Assembly (NCBI RefSeq): GCF_016801865.2
Contig: NC_068937.1
Location: 68,427,930-68,491,929, forward strand
Reading direction: 5' to 3'
Origin: Culex pipiens pallens
Lineage: Eukaryota > Arthropoda > Insecta > Diptera > Culicidae
DNA length: 64,000 bases
The translations under genes were made by a program, and so were the position numbers. The notes under the pieces are model-generated. The model worked only from the letters and a program-made list of their open reading frames with translations, did no database searches and was not told the origin of the DNA. Of this stretch, positions 54,602 through 64,000 are shown one piece after another (within the stretch, counting starts at the first letter, position 1; the number at the start of each line of letters is the position of its first letter).

Positions 54602-56869
54602 CACTGAAATAAATATCATGATAAAATTTAAATGCAAGCTGCACATACTCGAGTCAGACATGAGTCTTATAAAAACCATGAAGTACCAATTATATGCTCC
54701 GTATGATGGAACAATAAAATTAAAATTAAAGCCTCATAAATTGTATATGCATGTTGCACATAACCGATTTAGTATTCTGTGTGCTCATTCTTATATGCCA
54801 GTAAGTACGTTTTGTGAGCTCCGCATATAAACTGTATGTGTTGACTATCATAGATTTTTGCAGTATGCTTTTACACATGAAATGTATATGCAATGCTCAC
54901 AACATTTATGAATGTGTGCTCGAATGTGAGCATAATCGTTTGAAACATTACAATATGGCGGAAAATGTGAGAAACAAGGTTTTGCTTTCAAATCTATCTG
55001 AAATTTTCTTCAAAAATAATATGATTTTTCAATTTCAGATGGATGCCCGGACGTGATAATATCATCGGACGTGGTTCTCGTGCAGTGTGAATTCCGGATG
55101 AGGGTAAGGCGTCGTCGGTAAGGCGCTGGAGATGGCCCCAACGGGGCTGCACAATTTCGCCGGACCGTGGAAGTTACTTTGTTACGGAGTTGGTTTCGAA
55201 CCAGGTCCGATAAACGTCCAAACCCTCCTCTTCTTTTTTGCCTCCACCCCGAGATGGCAGACGGTTCCTGTTTGGGTTACATCCGGCTGTATCTATCGAT
55301 CCGGGACGTGTACTGACCGGTGGTGTGATTGCCGTGCAGGGCAGGATCATTCTGGATTAGTTCACGGTGGCCGGAGACGCAGGTTCCAGGGCTGCACAAC
55401 ATCGGCGGATCGTGCCGGTTGCTTCCGGAGGGAGTGGACCGTATCGTTCGAACCAGGTATGTATTTTAGATGTGTGTGTGTGGAACCGCGCTCAACGTTT
55501 TTTCATTAACAGATAAGGTCACAAAATGCAGCGCTCGGAGTGTGCAGTGCACAGGGCACGACTTGACGCAATCGATAGTTAAGCCGAAATCAAAGATTAA
55601 CGAGACGGGCCAGGAGAAGATCAAAAGGTGCGGTCAATTATTGAGATGATAGCCCAGAGTCGAAATGTCCAGCAAGAGATTGAGCCGCTCTAAGTGATCC
55701 CTCCCGCCCTTCCAGAAACGGTCCCACAAACCAACCAAGTCGACCCCGTTCCAGGAACCTTTAGCGCTCCTAGTGTTGCCATCGTAGCCGCTGGCGTTCT
55801 CGTTATCGTCGCAAGGGTCGCAAGCATTCACATCGAGTAATCGCTTGCTTACGCCCGCCGTATTTGTTATAATGTAGCACCGCAGGAAGAACGAACGGCG
55901 TAGCAGCTCCCATAGCCACAAGCACTAATTACACGATGGCCACAGCAGCTCAGGAACCCTCAAAAGATGTCCCTCCGCTGCGTCGCGTGATAGGCAGTAC
56001 AAGGCCAACCAGGACGATGACTAGGAGGCAGCCAATACTAAACAGGCTGTGTGATTACCTGATTTCAAGGTGGCCTGCCGGTAGCGATTCCCGCCGATGT
56101 CATTAATACCTCCGGCCAGTCCGTCTGCCAACCTAGCTAGCACCGATTCCAGTAGGTGGGAATCGACGATGAATTCAAGGGACAGCTCGGACAAGAAGGT
56201 AAACAAAACTAGAATTTACCTAGTAAGTTTCAATAAATTAACTGACTATTGATTCATTTTAGTAATGTTCCTGGAAGTACCGAACCCGGCTGGTCAAGAA
56301 ATTTCCAACTATCACGTCGTCCCAGCATGGTCACCAGGAATTCAGACAAGCGGCCGAGGTGATTAGAAAGCGTATCTGTGGCTCGCAGACTGCTTCCGGC
56401 CCCGGCGCAACTTCCCGAATTCAACCGTCGTACCCGATTCCTCAAACTGCGAGGCGTAAACCCTAAGAATAAACAAGCATTTGAATAAAAGTAAAAATAA
56501 TTTGAAACTATTTTTTTTTAGTATCAGAAAAGAAAACTAGGCCAGAACTCAACATTGAACGCAGTACTTAAACATAAAATGCACAACAATTAAAAATCAT
56601 CCCAAAATTAATTAAAAGTCATGAGTGCTGCACTTACATGCTATATGCAAATACATTTAGCGAAATCATTCAATCTGTGAGCATTGCATATACTGTTTAT
56701 GAGTCGTGAACATACATTTTATATGCGTTAGCATATTTTAATTTCGTATCCACTTATATGCAGTGCTCACACATGTTATGTGCAGCGCATATACCGGTCA
56801 AATGCAGAGGCATACTGCAAAAATCTATATGCAAAACTAATAGCATTTATCATGATATTTATTTCAGTG
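54602..56869. mobile_element. TA-flanked TIR element with gene-like cargo
   Basis: The ends begin CACTGAAATAAATATCATGA and are perfectly inverted for 24 bp, lying between TA dinucleotides (54600-54601, 56870-56871). Each subterminal 250 bp contains many ATATGC/GCATAT words. The middle (about 55060-56460) is GC-rich and gene-like, while no transposase frame exists. The ends and TA duplication suggest the Tc1/mariner group; 2,268 bp makes it larger than a usual MITE. Confidence 0.85.
55935..56465 (+). pseudogene. Captured gene-like segment with a GT-AG intron
   Basis: A frame from ATG 55935 (MATAAQEPSKDVPPLRRVIG...) stays open for 57 codons before a stop. A 64-nt intron candidate (AAG|GTAAAC at 56199, CATTTTAG at 56262) then precedes an exon-like frame WKYRTRLVKKFPTITSSQHG, EFRQAAEVIRKRICGSQTAS, ending in TAA at 56464. 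No family was recognised. Upstream (55130-55480) two related GC-rich blocks share GGGCTGCACAA and TCGAACCAGGT. Confidence 0.45.
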
Positions 56870-57394
56870 TACCGAAGATGTTACACCAGACACGGTCAAT
56901 TTGGAGATGGATGTTGAAGCCAGTCAACGTGCCCTGACATCTAAGGCAAACGAGCACGATAATGTGTTGAGGTCAAGGTTGAGGTCCAAATCAGGTCCAC
57001 AAATATCGCGACAGAAAATCTAGCTTAGACGAAACATCTCCCAACCCGCCCCTCGAACGGTCTATGATTATAAAATTGTTCCAGGGAGTTCCAGGATGCT
57101 CAGTTTACCGAAAGCGGTTGCTGCTGTGGCCATTTCCTCGTGCACTTTCTCTTTGCGATGACTGTTCAACGGATTCCTAAAAGATCCGGACAAGTTCCGC
57201 GAGAAGAAATATAAACCTATTTCAATCAGCTGATAAATGAAAACAACAACAATCCGCTTGCACTGTCAAAATCAAGGTGCTTCAAGTGTTGGTGAGAACT
57301 CATGGTTGACATTTCGTTAATATATTAAAAAGTATATTAAAACTTCGTTATTCTACCAAAATGTTCTTAATATTTTTGAAGTTTCCTCCCCCTT

Positions 57395-57868
57395 GCCTTG
57401 GGCTAAACCCGACTCAATCTCTTGCAGCAGTTGGCCTTGGGCTAAACCCGACTCAACTTTTCAGGAACTCTTTTGCTGCAGTTGGCCTTGGGCTAAGCCC
57501 GACTCAACTTTTCCGGACGATTGGCCTTGGGCTAAACCCGACTCAATCTCTTGCAGCAGTTGGCCTTGGGCTAAACCCGACTCAACTTTTCAGGAACTCT
57601 TTTGCTGCAGTTGGCCTTGGGCTAAGCCCGACTCAACTTTTCCGGACGATTGGCCTTGGGCTAAACCCGACTCAATCTATTGCAGCAGTTGGCCTTGGGC
57701 TAAACCCGACTCAACTTTTCTGGAACTCTTTTGCTGCAGTTGGCCTTGGGCTAAACCCGACTCAACTTTTCCGGACGATTGGCCTTGGGCTAAACCCGAC
57801 TCAATCTATTGCAGCAGTTGGCCTTGGGCTAAACCCGACTCAACTTTTCTGGAACTCTTTTGTAGCAG
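57395..57868. repeat. 129-bp higher-order minisatellite
   Basis: Units of GGCCTTGGGCTAAACCCGAC come in three spacings (39, 51, 39 bp) that together repeat every 129 bp for about 3.7 periods (57395, 57524, 57653, 57782). As 129 is divisible by three, two frames stay open through the array and spell periodic peptides (GLGLNPTQ, WPWAKPDS); these are best explained by the repeat. Confidence 0.95.
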
Positions 57869-57927
57869 TTATTTTTATCTCTTTATCTATGCTCTCAAAT
57901 CTTCAATTTCATTCATTCAATTTTTAA

Positions 57928-59497
57928 TCTTTGCACATTCCATCTCTTTTCTCTTACTTTTTTTTATATCATGCATGTTAACAGTAGCATCGGTATTACT
58001 TTCATGTCGTTATTATTTCTCAAATTAATGTTTAATAGTTGGCTTTATTAATATAACCGTTAGAAATTCTCCCAAAAACGCAATTGCATTCAGTTTAATA
58101 TGAAAATTTATTTTATTTTGAAAATTTGTTTCTCGGTTCAACAAGCAATTATTTATGCACTTATAAACATTATCTTTTCATGTTATGTATATTCGTAAAT
58201 ATCTGCCGAACTATTAAACAACAAACGCAACAAAGCAAATAGTTTATGACTCACATTGTCTGAGCAAAAACCTAGGCAAGAACTATTGAGGATATCTGAA
58301 AATTAACAATTTTTATTTTATAAATTTAAAAGCACTTTACCGAACTTAATATATTTTCAATGGGTACATATGGGACCCCAAACCATACGAAACTAAACCG
58401 GCCATTTTTTTTTCAACTGGTTTAGAATACTTAAGTTACAGTATGTATTTCTAAATCCAATGATTATACACTAACCCTGAATCATCACAAGCCAACTCTA
58501 CGCCATCCTCAAGCCTCCTCTTCTCCAAGCTTCCATGTAATCATCCACAAGCCATCTCTCCTCCAGGCATGAGTGAATCAACGACACTAAGCCACTCTTC
58601 GGCACATCCCCCAGGCACTAAGCCTCCGATCAGCACACAGCCAAAACATCCCCGTCCTTACAGTTATTATCCACAGGCTAAACGCTAGTTATGCTTGACA
58701 TTTTTAGTTGGTTCTTTCCAACTGTCTTCGAAAAAAAAAAAAAAATCTATCCTAAAGTTACTCTTGGCTGTACAGCTTTTTTTTTTGTTATAAGTACAGT
58801 ACCTAAACATTAACTAAAATTCCTATTAACACTCGGCACCGTGTATAAAGTAAACATCGCCCTTCCGCTCACCCAAGTTTGGGTAATGTTATTTATTATT
58901 GACACTTTTAATCAGAACCCCTTTATCGTGCATGATGTAAACAAAACTCCTCGAGTGCGCTGTCCGTGCAGCACACATACAAAAACATTCACTCCGCGGA
59001 CCAGATTAGTGTGCGTCGACGAATCCGCGGATGGCCGCCAAACGCGAAATCAACGATTGCTGTGACTCCTGCATGACGCAACGAATGCAGAAGATAAGCG
59101 CAGCTTGGTCACAAGGCGCATCGCGGGGGAATTGGAAAAAGGAGAACTACGGCGCTCGTGTGCTTTTGTCCCGTCATGGGAGGGTGGGGGGGGGGGAGAG
59201 ACACACATCAACTCAGGAGGCCGCGCACGCGACTGCCATACACACAAACACACACACGCTCGCCTCACATTAACTAAACAACCGGAACATGCTCACCGAA
59301 CTCCATCAGGCCCGCTGTCTCGTTATGGCAATGCTCGGCTGCCTCCGCCATCGTCGCCACGATGCCGTCCTGCTGCGCGAAAATGCCACTGCGTCTCTTT
59401 CTTCACACTCAAAGAATCGAGTTTTTCCACTTTTTTTTTTTAATTATCCAGACTTTACTCACAATATTACAATTTATCAACATGGCAGGATCGCCAA
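57928..59497. other. 5' leader side of the LTR element interior
   Basis: AT-rich, then (58850-59460) GC-richer with a G run near 59187. Adjacent to the 5' LTR the minus strand reads TTGGCGATCCTGCCATG, the expected place for a primer-binding site, but I could not match it to a tRNA. No coding frame was recognised. Confidence 0.5.
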
Positions 59498-59701
59498 TGT
59501 GATATTCTCGAGTTTAATCCAATATTAAAACTTTATTATTTATAATACAAACGGGAGACAGATGCTCCATCTTTATTGGTCCAACTCTGACTGACTTCCC
59601 TCACGCCAGCTGCGCACTACTACACTCGCAGTTCTACACGCTTCCAGCGGTTTACCTAAACTACACTAATATTTAGGAACCACAATGTTCAGGATGCCAC
59701 A
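59498..59701 (-). repeat. 5' LTR of the non-coding LTR element
   Basis: Identical to the LTR at 50377-50580 over all 204 bases compared by eye. Followed by the GTGCT target duplication. Confidence 0.93.
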
Positions 59702-59899
59702 GTGCTGAACGCCACTTTTTTATTTTTGTTTTGGTTCCTTTGAAAGTTTTGACACTTTTGCTCATTTTCAATGACCAGGTATGTTTGGTAGACTGGTTTG
59801 GTAACTGTCGGAGTTCGGAACGGGGCACACACTGAATTTCAGAATTACACATTGGGCAGTTCACTAGGCTTACACACTTTTGAACTGAACAATGTGTAA

Positions 59900-60010
59900 G
59901 GGAGCGTTCTTTTATTACGCAACGCAGTTGGGGGGTAGCGGGGAGGGGGGTCGGAGTTCGTGTTACGAACATATACATATTTTTGCGTTACATAATAAAA
60001 GAACGCTCCC
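59900..60010. mobile_element. 111-bp TAA-flanked MITE (PIF/Harbinger-like)
   Basis: Inverted ends GGGAGCGTTCTTTTATTACG and GAACGCTCCC side sequence (ATAATAAAAGAACGCTCCC) sit between TAA (59897-59899) and TAA (60011-60013). A three-base TWA duplication with GGG ends is the PIF/Harbinger pattern. Confidence 0.85.
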
Positions 60011-60028
60011 TAATTCTGATTCTCAATG

Positions 60029-60073
60029 CGCGTTCTTTTACAACGTAACGCAGCATGTAGGGGGAGGAGGGTC
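60029..60073 (+). mobile_element. Second, truncated copy of the same MITE
   Basis: GCGTTCTTTTACAACGTAAC followed by GCAGCATGTAGGGGGAGGAG repeats the left half of the MITE just upstream; the right end is missing. Confidence 0.7.
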
Positions 60074-60079
60074 AATTGT

Positions 60080-61115
60080 TGAGGAAGCGTCTTTGTAGTT
60101 TTTTTTTTGCTTGAAAAACAACTTTTTGGAGAAACTAATTTAAGAAAGCATAACTTGATATCAGTTAATTAAGCGTGTTTGATGCGATGGTTGCACACAA
60201 AAGTGCTGAAAAGTAAACTCGTCCCACTGACATTTTTTGCTCGAGCCAATATAGGTAAGTGCCGATGGAAATTGGGTCCTAAAGTCCAATGCCCAATGTC
60301 TATGTCTATGTTTTTGTACAACGGTAAAACAGGCTTAAAATCTATTTTCGTTTTATTTTAATTCTAATGTAACAAAATAAATCTTCAAGGCAATGTTTTT
60401 CCATGGATCTGCTATGGTCCCTTTGGAACGCGCTGGCAAGCAAGATACTTTTACTTCCTATAAAGAAAGGAAGTGAAATATATTTTTCAAAATTGGTTAG
60501 AAAATCCATTAAGACCGCCATTTAGTCGCACAGACATCAATGTACTGATAAAAATAAACCAAAAAAAAATTAAAACAAAAACATCAGCATCCAAGCAACC
60601 AGATGGTAAAAACGATGCCAGATGAATTTAGTAAAAATCGGGCAGAAAAAATCTGTCTGGCGAAAACTCAATCAGTTCAATCGGTTGAACCGTGCACGAC
60701 CGTCTCCTTGAAAAATAATCTGGTGAATTTGGTTGTCTGGCGCAAAAGGACGCACGCCAGAAATGCTCCCGCCATTTTCGACCTGGAATTTAATTTGATA
60801 ATCTTGAATAAAATGGAATTTTATACACAAAACCCAATAAGGCTGGTACAAATTTGGTTTAAAGTTTTTGTCCCCCCCCCCCCTTTTGGAATCAAAAATC
60901 TGGAGGCAAAACAATTTTTTATTTCAAAAAACTTCAAGGTTTCAATACAAATTTAAGTACGATCAGATGAATTCAATTTAAAATGCATTTCCCTGCGTTC
61001 AGAATTATTTTTAGCATGTTTGAGTTGATTTACATAAATCTTTTAATTTTTTGAAATTTTTTCGATGTTTCAAGCAAAACAATGTAAAGAGTCCGAAGTT
61101 GAAGTGTAAACAAAT
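60080..61115. other. AT-rich spacer
   Basis: No coding or RNA gene was recognised. A frame of 117 codons at 60603 has no family features. Confidence 0.5.
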
Positions 61116-61170
61116 AGTCTATCCTGCTCACGTCAGTTTATGTTTATATTAAGAACGAGCAGGATAGACT
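61116..61170. repeat. 55-bp hairpin with perfect 14-bp arms
   Basis: AGTCTATCCTGCTC and GAGCAGGATAGACT enclose 27 bases, directly beside the 3' tail of the LINE. Confidence 0.9.
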
Positions 61171-61171
61171 C

Positions 61172-63038
61172 TTTATTATTATTATTAATATTATTTGTTT
61201 ATTTATTCATGTAATATAAGGCACGTGCCTTTTAATTCATTACATTGTGGCGAGAATTCACTTAGTGATGGAGTTATTCAATTTCACTTAACTTAAATAA
61301 ATTAATGCTAATTTTCTCAAATTTACTACACATTTTCTCAAATGTATCACTGATTCGGGTTGTTGAGTTCGGCCAGGAGTTTGCGCTTGAAATAAGGTAT
61401 ATACATACTTGTTTTGATATTTAAAGGTAATAGATTCCAGGTTGAAATGCCTCTAACGAATAATGATTGACTATAATAAGTAGAATAATGTTGAGGTATT
61501 AGGAATTGTTTAGATCTGGATGATCTTAGAGGAATTATATTGGAACTAAGATAATTAGGTTCACCTGTGTGCATTACTCTAAAGAGTGTGAGACATGATC
61601 TGTACTTGTAAAAGTCAGAGAAACTGCAGCCAATTAAATTTTTCTGTAAATGTGATACTCGGTGATATCGAGATAAATTGTAAACATATCTGACACAGGA
61701 ATTTAGAGCCACTTTGAGTTTATTTAGGGACTCAACAGTTGCGTTAGGATATATAAAATCACCAAAAATGAAGTGTGGATATAACAGAGATTTAAACAGT
61801 TTAAGTTTAGTATGTGAATTAAGAAATCTTGTAGTTAAATTCAATTGTTTCAGAGAGCCATAAATTTTTCCAATTTGAGAATTAATTTGCTTGTCCCAAT
61901 CTAGGTTATTTCTAAAGATGACGCCAAGATTACAAGCATGATCGACAAATTCGAGCAGTTCGTTTTTGAGGAAAAGCTCTGGAGGATTTGGGGGTGTTTT
62001 GAGACGACTTATTAATAAGGCTTTAGTTTTTGCGGGATTTATTGCTAACAAGTTCTTTTCTGACCAGCTCTGTACTTTTAGTAAATCGCTATTTATTTTT
62101 CTTTGCATATCAGCAATGTTAATATTTGCATCAGAACAAAGATAAATTTGCACATCATCAGCAAAGAGGTGCACAGAACAAAATTTTAAAACTGGAGGTA
62201 AATCATTTATAAACAACGAGAAAAGTAAAGGTCCGAGTACTGAACCTTGCGGAACACCGGAGAGAATATCAACAAAAGAAGAATGAAACCCATTAAGAAA
62301 AACAGATTGAGATCGATCTCTTAGATAAGATTCGATTAGCAACACGGCAGGTCGGGAAAGTCCAAAAGATGTGGCCAATTTGTTTAAGAGCTTAGTGTGG
62401 GATACTCGATCAAACGCTTTAGAAAAGTCAATAAGAAGAAGAACAGCAACGCCTCGTCTATCAATACAACGTGCTACATCATTATGTACCTTAAGCAAAG
62501 CAGTTTCTGTACTATGACCTTTTCTAAATCCAGACTGCAATGGATGAAGAAGATCATACCTATTAACATGTTCAGTAAGCTGATATTTAATTATCTTTTC
62601 AAATGCTTTAGAAAGTGAGCTTAACAAACTGATAGGCCTTAAATTACTAACATCACAGGACGATGATTTTTTCTTAATTGGAATTACTTTAATCTTTTTC
62701 CAGTCCCGAGGAAAAATACAAGTTGTAATAATTGTGTTAAATAGATGTTTGACTATTGGTAGGATGAGTGGAAGCATAAGATTAATAAATCGTATTGGAA
62801 TGTTGTCTAATCCAGTAGCATTAGAAGTAATTGAAGAGATTGCATTCACTATTTCATAGTCTTCAACAGCGCGGAAATGAAAACCATCCACAGCGGCTAA
62901 ATTAGAGTTAAAATCACCTTGAGAAGGCGAAAAGTTTGAAGAGAAATATTGGTTAATATTTTCAACTGAGCTGTTGCAGACAACTGGAGATTTAGTTTTA
63001 CTTGCTATTCCTAAGTTTTTAATAGGGTATTTTAACCA
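61172..63038 (-). mobile_element. 5'-truncated CR1/L2-group LINE
   Basis: The minus strand carries the C-terminal 563 codons of an ORF2, a short 3' UTR and a TAA/AAT microsatellite tail (61172-61190) rather than poly(A). The frame meets a stop at 63041, where unrelated GGACCC repeat sequence begins, so the 5' part was lost at insertion, as usual for LINEs. Confidence 0.88.
61347..63038 (-). CDS. CR1/L2-group reverse transcriptase, C-terminal part
   Basis: RT motifs in order: LRPISLLSSLSKAFEKII, QSGFRKGHSTETALLKVHND, LLIDFSKAFD, GVPQGSVLGPLLFSLFINDL and HLFADDVQIY (FADD near residue 291 of the open frame). The C-terminus (FRVMHTGEPNYLSS, FVRGISTWNLLPLNIKTS) is characteristic of the CR1/L2 group rather than R1 or Jockey. 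The endonuclease is missing. The frame is uninterrupted, so the copy is fairly young, but it has no start of its own. It is more A+T-rich than the R1-clade ORFs. Confidence 0.92.
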   Translation of the reverse strand, partial: WLKYPIKNLGIASKTKSPVVCNSSVENINQYFSSNFSPSQGDFNSNLAAVDGFHFRAVEDYEIVNAISSITSNATGLDNIPIRFINLMLPLILPIVKHLFNTIITTCIFPRDWKKIKVIPIKKKSSSCDVSNLRPISLLSSLSKAFEKIIKYQLTEHVNRYDLLHPLQSGFRKGHSTETALLKVHNDVARCIDRRGVAVLLLIDFSKAFDRVSHTKLLNKLATSFGLSRPAVLLIESYLRDRSQSVFLNGFHSSFVDILSGVPQGSVLGPLLFSLFINDLPPVLKFCSVHLFADDVQIYLCSDANINIADMQRKINSDLLKVQSWSEKNLLAINPAKTKALLISRLKTPPNPPELFLKNELLEFVDHACNLGVIFRNNLDWDKQINSQIGKIYGSLKQLNLTTRFLNSHTKLKLFKSLLYPHFIFGDFIYPNATVESLNKLKVALNSCVRYVYNLSRYHRVSHLQKNLIGCSFSDFYKYRSCLTLFRVMHTGEPNYLSSNIIPLRSSRSKQFLIPQHYSTYYSQSLFVRGISTWNLLPLNIKTSMYIPYFKRKLLAELNNPNQ

Positions 63039-63041
63039 TTA

Positions 63042-64000
63042 GTGGACCCCCTAGTAGAGCCGAAGCACATTTTTCACAAATTTTCAATATTTTAAGCACT
63101 TTTTCATAACCTTTTGTACAAAACAATTAAATCTGAAGTCTTTTGAACAATTTTGACTATTTGTTTCATCAGTTACTTGTTTTTGAGCAGAAAAATAGTC
63201 ATTCGAAAAAAAATTTTTTTTTGCCTGTTATGGACCCCCTTTTCCTATAGTGGACCCGGGTCCATAATCCGATTGTGGACCCGGGTCCACTATAGGCAAA
63301 CTGTTATTTTTATACCAAATTTAACCGATATTTGATGTTTTGATGCATGGTGTAGGTCTAATGATAGATATAATGAATAAAAGATGGATTTTGCTCACTT
63401 TTCATCATAAACAAATATTTTTTGTTAACAAATTTGGCTTTAAACAACAAAAAAACCTAACAGACATTTAAACACATTTATTTCCGAAAAAGATCAGAGA
63501 AAACGTCTCAAAAACCACTGTAAACATAAAAATAATTTTAAAAAAGTAATCTTGATGCAAATTTTTCCATATTAATTATAAAAAAGGTTGACCGAAACTA
63601 AACAATAGAATTGTTTACAGTTGCTGATAAAACCACGCATGTTTATTGAAAAAAAAATGTTTTGTTATTGATTTATTATTATAAAATATCATTTCAAACT
63701 GCAATTATGGTGCTTCAGTTAAGTACAATTAACTATAGTTTTGATTAATTATAAATTCTTACGGCTTCAGCATTATTGGTACTTTTAACATGAAAACAGC
63801 TATATTTATACTCATAATTGAAATAATATGCGTTTAGGTTGATAACAACAAGCATTTATTGTATGTTTTAGAGAAACTTTTGCTTGAATACACAGTTTTC
63901 ATCATTTTTGAAGGTTTAATTAACAGGGGTCCACTTTTGGAAAAGTTTGGATTTTCGTTGTCCTATATTGGACCCCCATAATTTTTGCTAGAAAATTGCA
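63042..64000. repeat. Dispersed GGACCC/GGGTCC repeat region
   Basis: AGTGGACCCCC-type words recur near 63042, 63230, 63250, 63275, 63908 and 63967 on both strands in otherwise AT-rich DNA. It may be an unclassified non-autonomous element whose right end is beyond the window. No coding frame was seen. Confidence 0.5.
63244..63296. repeat. 53-bp near-perfect palindrome
   Basis: The arms begin CCTATAGTGGACCCGGGTCC and pair at 24 of 25 positions around a three-base centre. Each arm itself contains the palindrome GGACCCGGGTCC, so cruciform and slipped forms are possible. Confidence 0.92.

Larger units (their letters stand above)
50377..59701 (-). mobile_element. Non-coding LTR retroelement (LARD-like), 9.3 kb
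   Basis: Two 204-bp direct repeats, TGTGATATTC...GATGCCACA, identical at every base compared, are flanked by GTGCT on both sides (50372-50376, 59702-59706), a 5-bp target duplication. On the minus strand AAGGGGAGGA sits directly before the 50377-50580 LTR as a polypurine tract, and AATAAA occurs late in the LTR, so the element reads leftward. The 8.9-kb interior has no gag, protease, RT or integrase frame. Instead it holds two TIR elements, a G-depleted tract and a minisatellite. It must be mobilised by another element's proteins. Confidence 0.88.

Noticed and set aside
57361..58028. Two repeat-protein genes of 188 and 211 codons
   Set aside because: Both are open only because the minisatellite period is a multiple of three; no start context, conserved domain or neighbours support them.

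Overview
The window is a repeat-dominated, gene-poor stretch of an animal nuclear genome. A culicine mosquito, probably Culex-like, fits best. The reasons are an R1-clade non-LTR retrotransposon sitting in (TG)n tracts, tRNA-derived SINE pieces with a (GATTA)n tail, many small TIR elements (hAT, TA-flanked, TAA-flanked), a Ty3/gypsy element with a tRNA-Lys-type primer site, short GT-AG introns and high A+T spacers. The species is inference. I found no intact host protein-coding gene. Host-derived pieces are broken copies: MYG1 (about 2.74-2.98 kb), Nup205 (about 40.8-41.2 kb), CCT3 (about 43.6-44.1 kb) and several I could not identify.

Layout. 0-2.24 kb: 3' part of an R1-clade element (copy A) whose poly(A) end abuts a (CA)-rich stretch inside another repeat. 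2.4-6.1 kb: broken gene-like DNA. 6.96-9.04 kb: a perfect 8-bp satellite (260 units) followed by 1 kb of degenerate 8-bp repeats. 12-25.9 kb: a nest. A candidate 13.9-kb TIR element holds a 1.6-kb hAT element with 8-bp target duplication, a 138-bp TA-flanked MITE, a 57-bp repeat array, and a retroposon inserted in that array (18-bp target duplication). That retroposon in turn contains a full-length R1-clade element (copy B, two ORFs) within (TG)n. 26.6-37.8 kb: a complete, young Ty3/gypsy element on the minus strand, with 2,026-bp LTRs, gag, pol and a canonical -1 slippery site. 38-50 kb: TIR elements, one carrying the Nup205-like fragment; a hammerhead-ribozyme motif of Penelope type; and a long-TIR family with a hAT insertion inside one TIR. 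50.4-59.7 kb: two identical 204-bp LTRs with a GTGCT target duplication enclosing 8.9 kb without gag or pol, in effect a large non-coding LTR element that itself holds two TIR elements, a G-depleted tract and a 129-bp higher-order minisatellite. 59.9-64 kb: a TAA-flanked MITE, a 5'-truncated CR1/L2-like LINE, and a repeat rich in GGACCCGGGTCC palindromes.

How the parts work together. The R1-clade and Ty3/gypsy elements look recently active. Their proteins would act on their own RNAs, while the SINE-like, LTR-only and MITE elements carry only cis-acting ends and would depend on enzymes encoded elsewhere. The most unusual items are the non-coding LTR element with identical LTRs, the hammerhead motif, the gene-fragment-carrying TIR elements, the perfect 260-unit octamer array, and the insertion history readable from nested target duplications.
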